Part shown: positions 16,917 to 25,088 of the stretch, in pieces
Position numbering within the stretch: the first letter of the stretch is position 1
Layout: every line of letters starts with the position of its first letter
Assembly: GCF_003732705.1 (NCBI RefSeq)
Contig: NZ_MOBR01000017.1
Location: 186,001 to 250,000 of the forward strand
From: Pseudomonas frederiksbergensis
Lineage (GTDB): Bacteria; Pseudomonadota; Gammaproteobacteria; Pseudomonadales; Pseudomonadaceae
Reading direction: 5' to 3'
Length of the DNA stretch: 64,000 bases
Made by a program: the position numbers and the translations under genes
Notes under the pieces: model-generated
What the model was told of the DNA's origin: nothing
Database searches by the model: none
What the model saw: only the letters and a program-made list of their open reading frames with translations

Positions 16917-17804
16917 TCAGCCCCGACGACGCAGCGCGTCAATACGCTCTTCCAGCGGCGGGTGGCTCATGAACATGCGGGCGAACCCTTGTTTGATGCC
17001 ACCGTTGATACCGAAGGCGTTCAAGGTGTCCGGCATGTGCACCGGCAGCCCTTGTTCGGCTCGCAGGCGCTGCAGAGCGCCGATCATTGCGCCGGTGCCA
17101 GCCAGGCGTGCGCCGGCTTCGTCAGCGCGGAATTCGCGTTTGCGCGAGAACCACATGACGATGGAGCTGGCCAGAATGCCCAGCACCAGTTCGGCGACGA
17201 TGGTCGCTACGTAGTAGGCGATGCCCTGGCCTTCTTCGTTCTTGAAGATCACCTTGTCGACAAAGTTGCCGATGATCCGCGCGAAGAACATCACGAAGGT
17301 GTTCACCACGCCCTGGATCAACGCCAGGGTGACCATGTCACCATTGGCCACGTGCCCGATTTCGTGGGCCAGCACGGCTTTGACTTCATCCGGCGAGAAC
17401 CGCTCGAGCAGACCCTGGCTGACCGCGACCAATGCGTCGTTCTTGTTCCAGCCAGTGGCGAAGGCGTTGGCCTCGTAGGCCGGGAAAATCCCGACTTCGG
17501 GCATCTTGATCCCGGCTTCGCGAGACAGTTGTTCAACGGTTTGCAGCAGCCATTGCTCGTGACGGGTGCGCGGCTGGCTGATGATTTGGGTGCTGGTGCT
17601 CATCTTCGCCATCCACTTGGAGATGAACAGCGAGAACAGCGAACCGGCGAAACCAAAGACCGCACAGAAAAGCAGCAGCTGATTGAGGTTGAGATCAACC
17701 CCGTTGGCCGCCATGAACCCGTTGAAGCCGAAAAGGCTCAGGGTGATGCTGGCAATCAGCACGACCGCCAGGTTAGTGGCCAAAAACAGCAGGATGCGCA
17801 TCAT
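16917..17804 (-). CDS. htpX: HtpX, membrane zinc metalloprotease
   Basis: HtpX degrades misfolded inner-membrane proteins together with FtsH. The 295-residue protein has four hydrophobic segments (about 5-27, 40-62, 157-180 and 192-215). The zinc motif HEIGH is at residues 147-151 and the third ligand Glu is in FRADEAGA, as in the M48B family. A plausible sigma-32 promoter lies 47-74 bases upstream, consistent with its known heat-shock role. It starts at 17804. Confidence 0.97.
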   Translation of the reverse strand: MMRILLFLATNLAVVLIASITLSLFGFNGFMAANGVDLNLNQLLLFCAVFGFAGSLFSLFISKWMAKMSTSTQIISQPRTRHEQWLLQTVEQLSREAGIKMPEVGIFPAYEANAFATGWNKNDALVAVSQGLLERFSPDEVKAVLAHEIGHVANGDMVTLALIQGVVNTFVMFFARIIGNFVDKVIFKNEEGQGIAYYVATIVAELVLGILASSIVMWFSRKREFRADEAGARLAGTGAMIGALQRLRAEQGLPVHMPDTLNAFGINGGIKQGFARMFMSHPPLEERIDALRRRG

Positions 17805-17850
17805 GGTTGTAGAAATCTCCTCATGCTAAAGATGTAGCGTACTGCGGGGT

Positions 17851-17878
17851 ATATAAGGTGCTGCACCGTGCTATTCAA
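17851..17878 (-). promoter_or_regulatory. Putative heat-shock (sigma-32) promoter of htpX
   Basis: On the minus strand, TTGAA is followed after 15 bases by CCTTATAT. This compares with the RpoH consensus CTTGAAA, spacer 11-16, CCCCATNT. The -10 ends 47 bases before the htpX start. Members of the HtpX family are heat-shock genes in enterobacteria, which supports the reading. Confidence 0.55.
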
Positions 17879-18079
17879 CCGAGTGACTATTTCAAACTGT
17901 GTCCTACAGCAACAGTCTAGCCCCGTGCAGGGCATTTCCGACGTGGACGCAGGAAGGGTTTGGCAGCCGAATGACTGCGCAGGCCCCGTCTTTGTTAGAC
18001 GCGAGCGCAAAATCCATCGACAGGCAACGATAGCAACAGGGATGTGCGGCAAGGTGTAGAGATGTGTTGCTGAATCAAT

Positions 18080-18110
18080 CACCGTGCGACCGGACCCGCG
18101 TCGCACGGTG
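18080..18110 (-). terminator. Terminator-like hairpin after alaA
   Basis: A perfect 11-bp stem CACCGTGCGAC/GTCGCACGGTG with a 9-base loop begins 10 bases after the alaA stop codon. No T-run follows, so termination may be inefficient or factor-assisted. Confidence 0.5.
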
Positions 18111-18119
18111 ATCACCAGC

Positions 18120-19331
18120 TTACTGGCGGTAAGTCTTGAGGAAGTTGCCGATCCGGCCGATGGCCTGATCCAGTTCGTCGACCCGGGGCAGGGTGACCAC
18201 GCGGAAGTGATCCGGCCACGGCCAGTTGAACGCCGTGCCTTGCACCACCAGCAGCTTCTCGGAGAGCAGCAGGTCGAGCACGAACTTCTCGTCGTTGTGA
18301 ATCGGGCACACCTTCGGATCGATGCGCGGGAACGCATACAGCGCGCCCATCGGCTTGACGCAGCTTACGCCCGGAATGTCGTTGAGCAATTCCCAGGTGC
18401 GGTTGCGTTGTTCCAGCAGGCGACCTTGCGGCAACACCAGGTCATTGATGCTCTGGTAGCCGCCGAGCGCGGTCTGGATCGCGTGCTGGCTCGGCACGTT
18501 GGCACACAGGCGCATGTTGGCCAGCATGTCGATGCCTTCGATGTAGCTCTGGGCGTGGTGTTTCGGCCCGGAAATGGCGATCCAGCCGGAGCGGAAACCG
18601 GCCACGCGGTAGGACTTCGACAGGCCGTTGAAAGTCAGGCACAGCAGGTCTGGCGCCAGGGATGCGGTGCAAATGTGCACGGCGTCGTCGTAGAGGATCT
18701 TGTCGTAGATTTCGTCCGAGAACACCACCAGGTTATGCGAACGAGCCAGTTCGAGCATGCCCAGCAACACTTCCTTGGAATACACCGCGCCGGTCGGGTT
18801 GTTCGGATTGATGATCACCAGGGCCTTGGTGTTCGGGGTGATCTTGGCCTTGATGTCGGCCAGGTCCGGGAACCAGTCGGCGCCTTCATCGCACAGGTAA
18901 TGCACCGGATTGCCGCCGGCCAGGCTGACCGCGGCGGTCCACAGCGGGTAGTCAGGCGCCGGCACCAGCACTTCGTCGCCGTTGTTGAGCAGGGCCTGCA
19001 TCGACATCACGATCAGCTCGGACACGCCGTTGCCCAGGTAGATGTCCTCGATGCCGACACCTTCGACCTGCTTCTGCTGGTAATACTGCATCACCGCTTT
19101 GCGCGCGCTGAACAGACCTTTGGAATCGCTGTAGCCCTGGGCGGTCGGCAGGTTGCGGATCACGTCCTGGAGGATTTCATCCGGCGCTTCGAAACCAAAG
19201 GGCGCCGGGTTGCCGATGTTCAGCTTGAGGATGCGATGGCCTTCCTCTTCCAGGCGTTTGGCGTGCTTGAGCACTGGGCCGCGAATGTCGTAGCAGACGT
19301 TGGCGAGCTTGTTCGATTTGCTGACCTGCAT
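18120..19331 (-). CDS. alaA: AlaA-type glutamate-pyruvate aminotransferase
   Basis: This PLP-dependent class I aminotransferase interconverts pyruvate and glutamate with alanine and 2-oxoglutarate (YfbQ/AlaA family). The protein has 403 residues. The PLP lysine is Lys239 in FNGLSKSYRVAGFRSGW. INPNNPTGAVYS and FSDEIYDKILYD are the standard cofactor-contacting motifs. The start at 19331 (MQVSKSNKL) excludes a longer open frame that reaches 19490. It is divergent from msrB with a 225-base gap. Confidence 0.93.
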   Translation of the reverse strand: MQVSKSNKLANVCYDIRGPVLKHAKRLEEEGHRILKLNIGNPAPFGFEAPDEILQDVIRNLPTAQGYSDSKGLFSARKAVMQYYQQKQVEGVGIEDIYLGNGVSELIVMSMQALLNNGDEVLVPAPDYPLWTAAVSLAGGNPVHYLCDEGADWFPDLADIKAKITPNTKALVIINPNNPTGAVYSKEVLLGMLELARSHNLVVFSDEIYDKILYDDAVHICTASLAPDLLCLTFNGLSKSYRVAGFRSGWIAISGPKHHAQSYIEGIDMLANMRLCANVPSQHAIQTALGGYQSINDLVLPQGRLLEQRNRTWELLNDIPGVSCVKPMGALYAFPRIDPKVCPIHNDEKFVLDLLLSEKLLVVQGTAFNWPWPDHFRVVTLPRVDELDQAIGRIGNFLKTYRQ

Positions 19332-19556
19332 GGCGATGTGTTCCCGAAAATGAACGATCCAGGCGGCGTGTGAACTACCGTACTGGGAATCCTGCGTATT
19401 CACCCAGGCCCGGAGCCTGGGATGGCGACACTCATAATCCGTTTGAATGCGCGGGGTCTGGCTGCCAGACTGGCGTTTGACGAGGCGCAATCATACGTGC
19501 CGCCCGATCCGTGGAAAAGGTACAGATCGGGCTTTTTCAGCTGCTGAGGTGTGACG

Positions 19557-19952
19557 ATGGAAAAGTTGGATAAACCCCTGGAAGAATGGAAGGCGATGCT
19601 TGATCCAGAGCAGTACAACGTTTGTCGCCTCAAGGGCACCGAACGGCCATTCTCCGGCAAGTACAACGACACCAAGACCGACGGCGTTTACCACTGTGTC
19701 TGCTGCAACGAGCCGTTGTTCGATTCCAAGACCAAGTTTGATTCCGGCTGCGGCTGGCCGAGCTTCTATGCGCCGATCGGCGAGAGTGCGATGGTCGAGA
19801 TCCGTGACGCCAGCCACGGCATGATCCGCACCGAAGTGGTCTGCGCCAAGTGCGACGCCCACTTGGGCCACGTGTTCCCGGACGGTCCGCCACCGACCGG
19901 TTTGCGTTACTGCATCAACTCCGTGTGCCTGGACCTGGTTCCCCGCTCGTAA
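19557..19952 (+). CDS. msrB: MsrB, peptide methionine-(R)-S-oxide reductase
   Basis: MsrB reduces R-methionine sulfoxide in oxidised proteins. The protein has 131 residues. Zinc cysteines are Cys47/Cys50 (HCVCC) and Cys96/Cys99 (CAKC). The catalytic Cys119 is in GLRYCINS, and Cys65 in SGCGWPSF is a possible resolving thiol. The ATG at 19557 has GAGG seven bases upstream. With gpx/ospR just downstream and fRMsr at 24.4 kb it forms a redox-repair neighbourhood. Confidence 0.97.
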   Translation: MEKLDKPLEEWKAMLDPEQYNVCRLKGTERPFSGKYNDTKTDGVYHCVCCNEPLFDSKTKFDSGCGWPSFYAPIGESAMVEIRDASHGMIRTEVVCAKCDAHLGHVFPDGPPPTGLRYCINSVCLDLVPRS

Positions 19953-19963
19953 ACGCGAATCCC

Positions 19964-20061
19964 CCCTGTAGGAGCGAAGCTTGCTCGCGAAGGCATCGAA
20001 TCAGTCAACATCATTGTTGAATGTTAAGACGTCTTCGCGAGCAAGCTTCGCTCCTACAGGG
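19964..20061. repeat. REPIN-type inverted repeat pair (family A, copy 5)
   Basis: Arms with core TAGGAGCGAAGCTTGCTCGC and its reverse complement lie between msrB and gpx, only 11 bases after the msrB stop. The GAAGC variant (instead of GAGGC or GAGC) is present in both arms. Confidence 0.92.
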
Positions 20062-20151
20062 ATTGGCGGGTGTTTTATTGATTTATTAAATTGCACACAA
20101 TTCAATTGCTCGCTATGTTCAAAGCTTCTTCCTTCATTTGGAGCCCAAACC

Positions 20152-20637
20152 ATGAGCGACAACCTGCTGAGCATCCCGGTTACCACCATCAAGGGTGAGC
20201 AAAAAACCCTGTCCGACTTCGCCGGCAAAGCCGTGCTGGTGGTCAATACCGCCAGCAAATGCGGTTTCACCCCGCAGTACAAAGGTCTCGAAGAACTGTG
20301 GCAGACCTACAAGGATCAAGGTCTGGTGGTGCTCGGCTTTCCCTGCAACCAGTTCGGCAAGCAGGAGCCTGGCAACGAAGGGGCGATTTCCGAGTTCTGC
20401 GAGTTGAACTTCGGTGTCAGCTTCCCGCTGTTCAAGAAGATCGACGTTAACGGTTCCGACGCCCATCCACTGTTCGTCCAACTAAAAAAACGCGCGCCGG
20501 GCCTGCTGGGTTCACAAGGCATCAAGTGGAACTTCACCAAGTTCCTGATCGGCAAAGACGGCCAGTTGGTCAAGCGCTTCGCCCCGGCGACCAAGCCTCA
20601 GGACTTGACCGCCGAGATCGAAGCCCTGCTGAAATGA
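20152..20637 (+). CDS. Glutathione peroxidase family thiol peroxidase
   Basis: This cysteine-type glutathione peroxidase of 161 residues reduces hydrogen peroxide and lipid hydroperoxides, in bacteria often with thioredoxin. The peroxidatic Cys37 lies in NTASKCGFTPQY. The conserved segment GFPCNQFGKQEPG and the Trp/Asn pair in IKWNFTKFLI complete the catalytic site; Cys83 is a candidate resolving residue. It overlaps the following MarR gene by four bases (ATGA), so the two are translationally coupled, as for the P. aeruginosa gpx-ospR pair. Confidence 0.94.
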   Translation: MSDNLLSIPVTTIKGEQKTLSDFAGKAVLVVNTASKCGFTPQYKGLEELWQTYKDQGLVVLGFPCNQFGKQEPGNEGAISEFCELNFGVSFPLFKKIDVNGSDAHPLFVQLKKRAPGLLGSQGIKWNFTKFLIGKDGQLVKRFAPATKPQDLTAEIEALLK

Positions 20638-21095
20638 ACACCGTGTCCGCCGATTCCCTGAAACTCGACAGCCAGCTGTGTTTCAAGCTGTATGCCGCTT
20701 CCCGGGCGGTGATTCGTGGCTATAAGCCGATGCTCGATCAACTCGGCCTGACCTACCCGCAGTACCTGGCGATGCTGGTGTTGTGGGAATGGCAGGAAGA
20801 GGCGCCGGAGCAGCCGACCGTCAAGGCCCTGGGCGAACGCCTGGCGCTGGATTCCGGCACCCTCACGCCGTTGCTCAAGCGCCTTGAACAACTGCAACTG
20901 GTTCAGCGCCAGCGTTCGGCGCGGGATGAGCGTGAGGTGCACCTGAGCCTGTCGGCCGCAGGCCTTGCCCTGCGCGAGCAGGTCGGGCCGCTCAAGGCGC
21001 GCCTGTTGTGCGACAGCGGTGTTGATCTGAATCGCCTGAATGAACTGCGCGAGGGCCTCGATCAACTGTTGGGGCAGATCAAAGCGCTGTCGTAG
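20634..21095 (+). CDS. ospR: OspR-like MarR-family oxidative stress regulator
   Basis: This OhrR-subfamily repressor has 153 residues. DSQLCFKLYAASRAV places Cys16 where OhrR has its peroxide-sensing thiol. The winged helix includes LGERLALDSGTLTPLLKRLE and the wing QRQRSARDEREV. Its coupling to a glutathione peroxidase and position beside a SagS-like kinase match P. aeruginosa ospR (PA2825), which controls that peroxidase by cysteine oxidation. It resembles the OhrR at 4823 but is a separate branch. Its end overlaps the convergent sagS gene by 17 bases. Confidence 0.87.
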   Translation: MNTVSADSLKLDSQLCFKLYAASRAVIRGYKPMLDQLGLTYPQYLAMLVLWEWQEEAPEQPTVKALGERLALDSGTLTPLLKRLEQLQLVQRQRSARDEREVHLSLSAAGLALREQVGPLKARLLCDSGVDLNRLNELREGLDQLLGQIKALS

Positions 21096-23442
21096 TCGGT
21101 ATCCACAAGTCGAGCAGGGCGGCCAGTTCTTCACGGCGAAAGGGTTTGGCCAGGTAGTCGCTCATGCCCGCCACGCGGCAGCGTTCGCGTTCTTCGGACA
21201 TGGCGTTGGCGGTCAGTGCGACGATCGGCAACTGCGGCCAACGCCCACTGCGACGGATATGCCGACTGGCCTCGTAGCCGTCCATCACCGGCATGTTGCA
21301 ATCCATCAGCACCAGATCGAATTCACTCAGCTCAAGTTGATCCAGGGCTTCGGCGCCGTGGGCGGCGACAATCACCTCGCAGCCGAGTTTGCCGAGCATG
21401 CCCTTGGCCACCAATTGATTGACCGGGTTGTCCTCCACCAGCAGCACCCGACCGCGACGTTGCGGGGTGAGGGTGTCGAGTTGTGCGTCGTTGGTCGTGG
21501 CGATGTCCGGCTGCAACACTCGGCGCAGGGTCTGGTACAGCGCGTTGCGTGCCAATGGCCGGGCCTGTTGCTGCAACGGCGCCAGGGCGGCGGCTTCTTC
21601 GCTGGGCATGAAACTGCCGTAGGCCGTCACCAGCAGAATCGGCGCCGTGAGTGTGGGGCGCAGGCCGAACAGGCATTCCGGGCAGTCGGTGATCAAGACA
21701 TCGGGTTCCAGGCCAAGCATCGAGTCTTCAATCGAGCGCTGCTGATAATCCAGCCCCCATAACGGCAGCAGGCTTTTCAGGAGTTCCGCCAGGCCACTGC
21801 TGGCCGACGTAATCGCGATGACCTTGCCTTGCAACGGCGGGGGCGCAATGGCGCGGGTGTGGCAGGGCAGTGGCAGGTCAGCGCAGAACTGACTGCCGAA
21901 TCCGGCTTCGGAACTGATCGTCAGCCGACCTTGCATGGCTTCGCAGAGGTTGTACGTCAGGGCCAGACCCAACCCGGTACCGCCGAATTGTCGGGTAATA
22001 CCGGCGCCAGCCTGGGTGAACGGCTGGAAGATTTTCACCTGCGCGTCCTGGGCGATCCCGATGCCGGTGTCGCACACCTCGATGCGCACGCCGTCTTCAA
22101 AGGTTGAAAGCCGCACATCGACTCGCCCGAAGCGGGTGAACTTGAGGGCGTTGGACAGCAAGTTGCTGACAATCTGCCGGACCCGGGTCGGGTCGCCCAG
22201 CACCAGGGCCGGAAACTGCGGATCGATCAGGCAGGCCAGTTCAACGCTGGGAGCGGCGTTCTGCGACAACAGGTTGGCGGTGTCCTCGATCAGCGAGCCG
22301 AGGTCGAACGGGATGTGTTCGAGCTCCAGCTGCCCGGCGTCGAATTTCGACAGGTCGAGAATATCGTTGAGCAATTCCACCAGGACTTTGCCCGAGTCAT
22401 GGGCGATGGACAGCTGTTGCTGTTGCTCGGCATTGAGCGGGCCGTCGAGCGAGAGCGCGATCATCCCCAGCAGGCCGTTGAGCGGTGTGCGGATTTCGTG
22501 ACTCATGTTGGCCAGGAACGCCGAGCGCGCTTCGGCCATGTCCAGGGCGGTCCGGCGGGCGGCTTCCAGTTCCTCGTTGGATTGACTGAGCCGGGAGTTG
22601 ATCGCCTTGAGTTCAGCCGTGCGCGCCGAGACGATATTTTCCAGTTGCCCGAGGTAATCGGTCAGGCGGTTTTCCGCGTTGCGCCGTTGCTGGATTTCGG
22701 TGGCGATGTTTTCGAACTGTTGATTGGCCACTTTGACCAGTACACCGATTTCATCGTTTTCATGCCCCGCCGGGTACTCCAGCCACGTCGGTTCGGCACT
22801 GCGCGGATCGCGGCCGCTGAGTTCGCGGATGACCCGCACCAGCGGTTTGGTCAGCATCACGTAAAACAGCGCCAGGAGAATGCCGGTCAGGATCAGGCTG
22901 CGGGCGAAACCGTTGAGCAAGGTCACTTCGGCCCGGCGCAGGAAGCGGTTGCCGAAGGAATAGGTGTCCACCTCTAGCTGCAAGGTGCCGAGGGATTCGT
23001 CGGGCAAGTGGTCGAGGTAGAGCCGGTCTTCGAACTTTCGGTTGGCGCCGAACAGGAAGTCGCTGATCACCCGGTAACCGCTTTGCAGGCCCTGGCGTTT
23101 GACGCTGGCCAGTACCGTATTGTTGTTATCGGTCAATTGCGCGCTGATGATGGCCGGCGAACGCAACAGGCCCATGGTCAATTCCTGGGCCAGCTCGGCA
23201 TCGATGTTGTAGGCGATACGTGAGGCCGGGTTATGGCTGATTTCCAGCAAAGACAGGATTTCACGGTTGATGGAGGCGTCTTCGCTGGCATAATCGATGC
23301 CTATTTGCACCAGACTGAGCAATGTGCCCAGTATGAAACCGACCAGCACAGTGAGCCGGGCTTGCTTGTATGACAGCCGGTGAGTGAACTTGATATCCAT
23401 GGGGTGTTGAACCACTTCCGTTTCCCTTCGCTGCTCAAGCAT
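21079..23442 (-). CDS. sagS: SagS-like hybrid sensor histidine kinase/response regulator
   Basis: This 787-residue membrane kinase begins with a transmembrane segment (about 30-48), a periplasmic sensor (about 50-180) and a second membrane segment (about 190-212). HAMP and coiled-coil regions follow. The HisKA domain has phospho-His315 in SHEIRTPLNG, followed by HATPase (NALKFT, DTGIGI, GGTGLGL) and a C-terminal receiver (LLVEDNPVNQ; Asp in LVLMDCNMPVMDG). Order and neighbours (gpx, ospR) match P. aeruginosa SagS (PA2824, about 786 residues), which directs the motile-to-sessile switch and biofilm tolerance through HptB and BfiSR. A start at 23400 (MDIKFTHR) is an alternative; neither start has a clear ribosome site. 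Confidence 0.87.
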   Translation of the reverse strand: MLEQRRETEVVQHPMDIKFTHRLSYKQARLTVLVGFILGTLLSLVQIGIDYASEDASINREILSLLEISHNPASRIAYNIDAELAQELTMGLLRSPAIISAQLTDNNNTVLASVKRQGLQSGYRVISDFLFGANRKFEDRLYLDHLPDESLGTLQLEVDTYSFGNRFLRRAEVTLLNGFARSLILTGILLALFYVMLTKPLVRVIRELSGRDPRSAEPTWLEYPAGHENDEIGVLVKVANQQFENIATEIQQRRNAENRLTDYLGQLENIVSARTAELKAINSRLSQSNEELEAARRTALDMAEARSAFLANMSHEIRTPLNGLLGMIALSLDGPLNAEQQQQLSIAHDSGKVLVELLNDILDLSKFDAGQLELEHIPFDLGSLIEDTANLLSQNAAPSVELACLIDPQFPALVLGDPTRVRQIVSNLLSNALKFTRFGRVDVRLSTFEDGVRIEVCDTGIGIAQDAQVKIFQPFTQAGAGITRQFGGTGLGLALTYNLCEAMQGRLTISSEAGFGSQFCADLPLPCHTRAIAPPPLQGKVIAITSASSGLAELLKSLLPLWGLDYQQRSIEDSMLGLEPDVLITDCPECLFGLRPTLTAPILLVTAYGSFMPSEEAAALAPLQQQARPLARNALYQTLRRVLQPDIATTNDAQLDTLTPQRRGRVLLVEDNPVNQLVAKGMLGKLGCEVIVAAHGAEALDQLELSEFDLVLMDCNMPVMDGYEASRHIRRSGRWPQLPIVALTANAMSEERERCRVAGMSDYLAKPFRREELAALLDLWIPTTTAL

Positions 23443-23554
23443 AGTCGATCATGCATGGATACCGATGTTCCCACGTCACCCTTATTCGAGGGGGCGGGTT
23501 GTTGTAAGTTGCTGTATCGCCATCATTACTGTGAAACGTGCCCGAGGAGAAGAC

Positions 23555-24445
23555 GTGGATTCCCGATTGAATGCTTTTCTTGAACGCGCCGATGCCGTTC
23601 TGGCCCGTATCGAACCCTTGCTGCCGGCACCTCGGCAAACCATTGACTGGGTCCATTGCCTGGCCGCGCGCTGGCAGCGTGAGGGCCGCAGCGGTTTTCT
23701 GCTGCCGCTGCAAGTCAGCCTCGATACCCGTTTGACCGACCTGATCGGTGTCGACCGCCAGGTGGAACAACTGGGGCGCAACACCCAACAATTTATCGAC
23801 GGCATGCCAGCCAACCACGCGTTGCTCTGGGGTTCGCGTGGCACCGGTAAATCGTCGCTGGTTCGTGCGTTGCTGGCCGAACATCACGAGGCCGGGTTGC
23901 GCCTGATCGAAATCGAGCGTGATCACCTGGCGGACCTGCCGCGTATCGTCGAACAGATTGCCAAATTGCCCCAGCGTTTCGTGCTGTTCTGCGATGACCT
24001 GTCGTTCGAGTCCGGCGAAGGCGATTACCGGGTGCTCAAGAGTGTGCTCGACGGCTCCCTTGAACAAGCGCCGGACAACGTGCTGCTGTACGCCACGTCC
24101 AACCGCCGCCACCTGGTGCCGGAAAAAGAAAGCGATAACGAAAACTGGAAGCGCGTCGACGGCGAATTGCATCCCAGCGAAGCGGTGGAAGACAAGATCG
24201 CGCTGTCGGATCGTTTCGGTCTGTGGCTGTCGTTCTATCCGTTTACGCAGGAGCACTTCCTTAATGTGGTCGAGCACTGGATCGGGCAACTGGCCGACAA
24301 GGCCGGCCTTGCCTGGCAGCGCAGCGAAGAGCTGGATATCCTCGCGGTCCGTTGGGCCACTGGCCGGGGAAATCGCAATGGACGTTGCGCTTATCAATTT
24401 GCGCGTTATTGGGTTGGACTGAAGCTGCTGGAGCACAAGGCATGA
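23555..24445 (+). CDS. DUF815 AAA-type ATPase
   Basis: This 296-residue P-loop protein has its Walker A in LLWGSRGTGKSS (about residues 91-101). The Walker B is FVLFCDDLSFE and a sensor-like ATSNRRHL follows. These features characterise the DUF815 family of AAA-like ATPases, whose role is unknown. The GTG start at 23555 is set by AGGAG five to six bases upstream; a longer frame exists but has no ribosome site. It overlaps the fRMsr gene by four bases (ATGA) and is divergent from sagS. Confidence 0.85.
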   Translation: MDSRLNAFLERADAVLARIEPLLPAPRQTIDWVHCLAARWQREGRSGFLLPLQVSLDTRLTDLIGVDRQVEQLGRNTQQFIDGMPANHALLWGSRGTGKSSLVRALLAEHHEAGLRLIEIERDHLADLPRIVEQIAKLPQRFVLFCDDLSFESGEGDYRVLKSVLDGSLEQAPDNVLLYATSNRRHLVPEKESDNENWKRVDGELHPSEAVEDKIALSDRFGLWLSFYPFTQEHFLNVVEHWIGQLADKAGLAWQRSEELDILAVRWATGRGNRNGRCAYQFARYWVGLKLLEHKA

Positions 24446-24924
24446 TCGATTTACAACAAAGCGGCCAAGGCCTTGAAGGCTACGGCATGCTGCACGCACA
24501 ACTGGAATCCTTGCTGGCGGACGAGCGGGACTTCATCGCCAACGCCGCGCAGTTTTCCGCGTTTCTGTTCAACCAGCTCGATGACCTGAACTGGGCCGGT
24601 TTCTACCTCAATCGCAACGAAGAGCTGGTGCTTGGCCCGTTCCAGGGGCAAATCGCCTGTGTGCGGATTCCGTTCGGTCGCGGTGTGTGCGGGGCGGCTG
24701 CGGCCACTTTGCAAACGCAGTTGGTCGAAGATGTGCACGCGTTCCCCGGGCATATCGCTTGCGACAGCGCGTCGAACAGCGAACTGGTGGTGCCACTGGT
24801 CAAGGACGGTCGACTGATCGGCGTGCTGGACCTGGACAGCCCGAAACTGGCGCGTTTTACCGCTGACGATCAGGCGGGCATCGAGCAATTGGCGGCGATC
24901 TTCCTGCGTTTGACGGATTGCTGA
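24442..24924 (+). CDS. msrC: Free methionine-(R)-sulfoxide reductase (GAF domain)
   Basis: fRMsr reduces free R-methionine sulfoxide, complementing MsrB, which acts on proteins. The single GAF domain has 160 residues. Cys73, Cys83 and Cys107 reproduce the spacing of the three E. coli cysteines (84, 94, 118) exactly, with a constant shift of 11. The motifs are IACVRIPFGRGVCG and HIACDSASNSE. It is coupled to the DUF815 gene by an ATGA overlap. Confidence 0.92.
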   Translation: MIDLQQSGQGLEGYGMLHAQLESLLADERDFIANAAQFSAFLFNQLDDLNWAGFYLNRNEELVLGPFQGQIACVRIPFGRGVCGAAAATLQTQLVEDVHAFPGHIACDSASNSELVVPLVKDGRLIGVLDLDSPKLARFTADDQAGIEQLAAIFLRLTDC

Positions 24925-24961
24925 TCATCCTTTCAAAATTGCCTGTCAGGTGAAATGCATT

Positions 24962-25055
24962 CCTGTGGGAGCGAGCTTGCTCGCGATGGCGGCCTTACAT
25001 TCAACACATGTATTACCAGTGAGTCCGCTATCGCGAGCAAGCTCGCTCCCACAGG
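24962..25055. repeat. REPIN-type inverted repeat pair (family A, copy 6)
   Basis: Arms with core GGGAGCGAGCTTGCTCGCGA (followed by TGGC) and the reverse complement lie between the convergent fRMsr and HD-GYP genes. Confidence 0.92.
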
Positions 25056-25088
25056 GGGTGTGGTGTTCAAAGCTTGAGTTGACTGTCG

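Larger units (their letters stand above)
17805..18119. other. Intergenic region between alaA and htpX
   Basis: This 315-base gap lies upstream of htpX and downstream of alaA, both on the minus strand. It holds the htpX promoter (17851-17878) and the alaA terminator-like hairpin (18080-18110). The middle part (about 17890-18070) shows no convincing gene or RNA. Confidence 0.6.
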
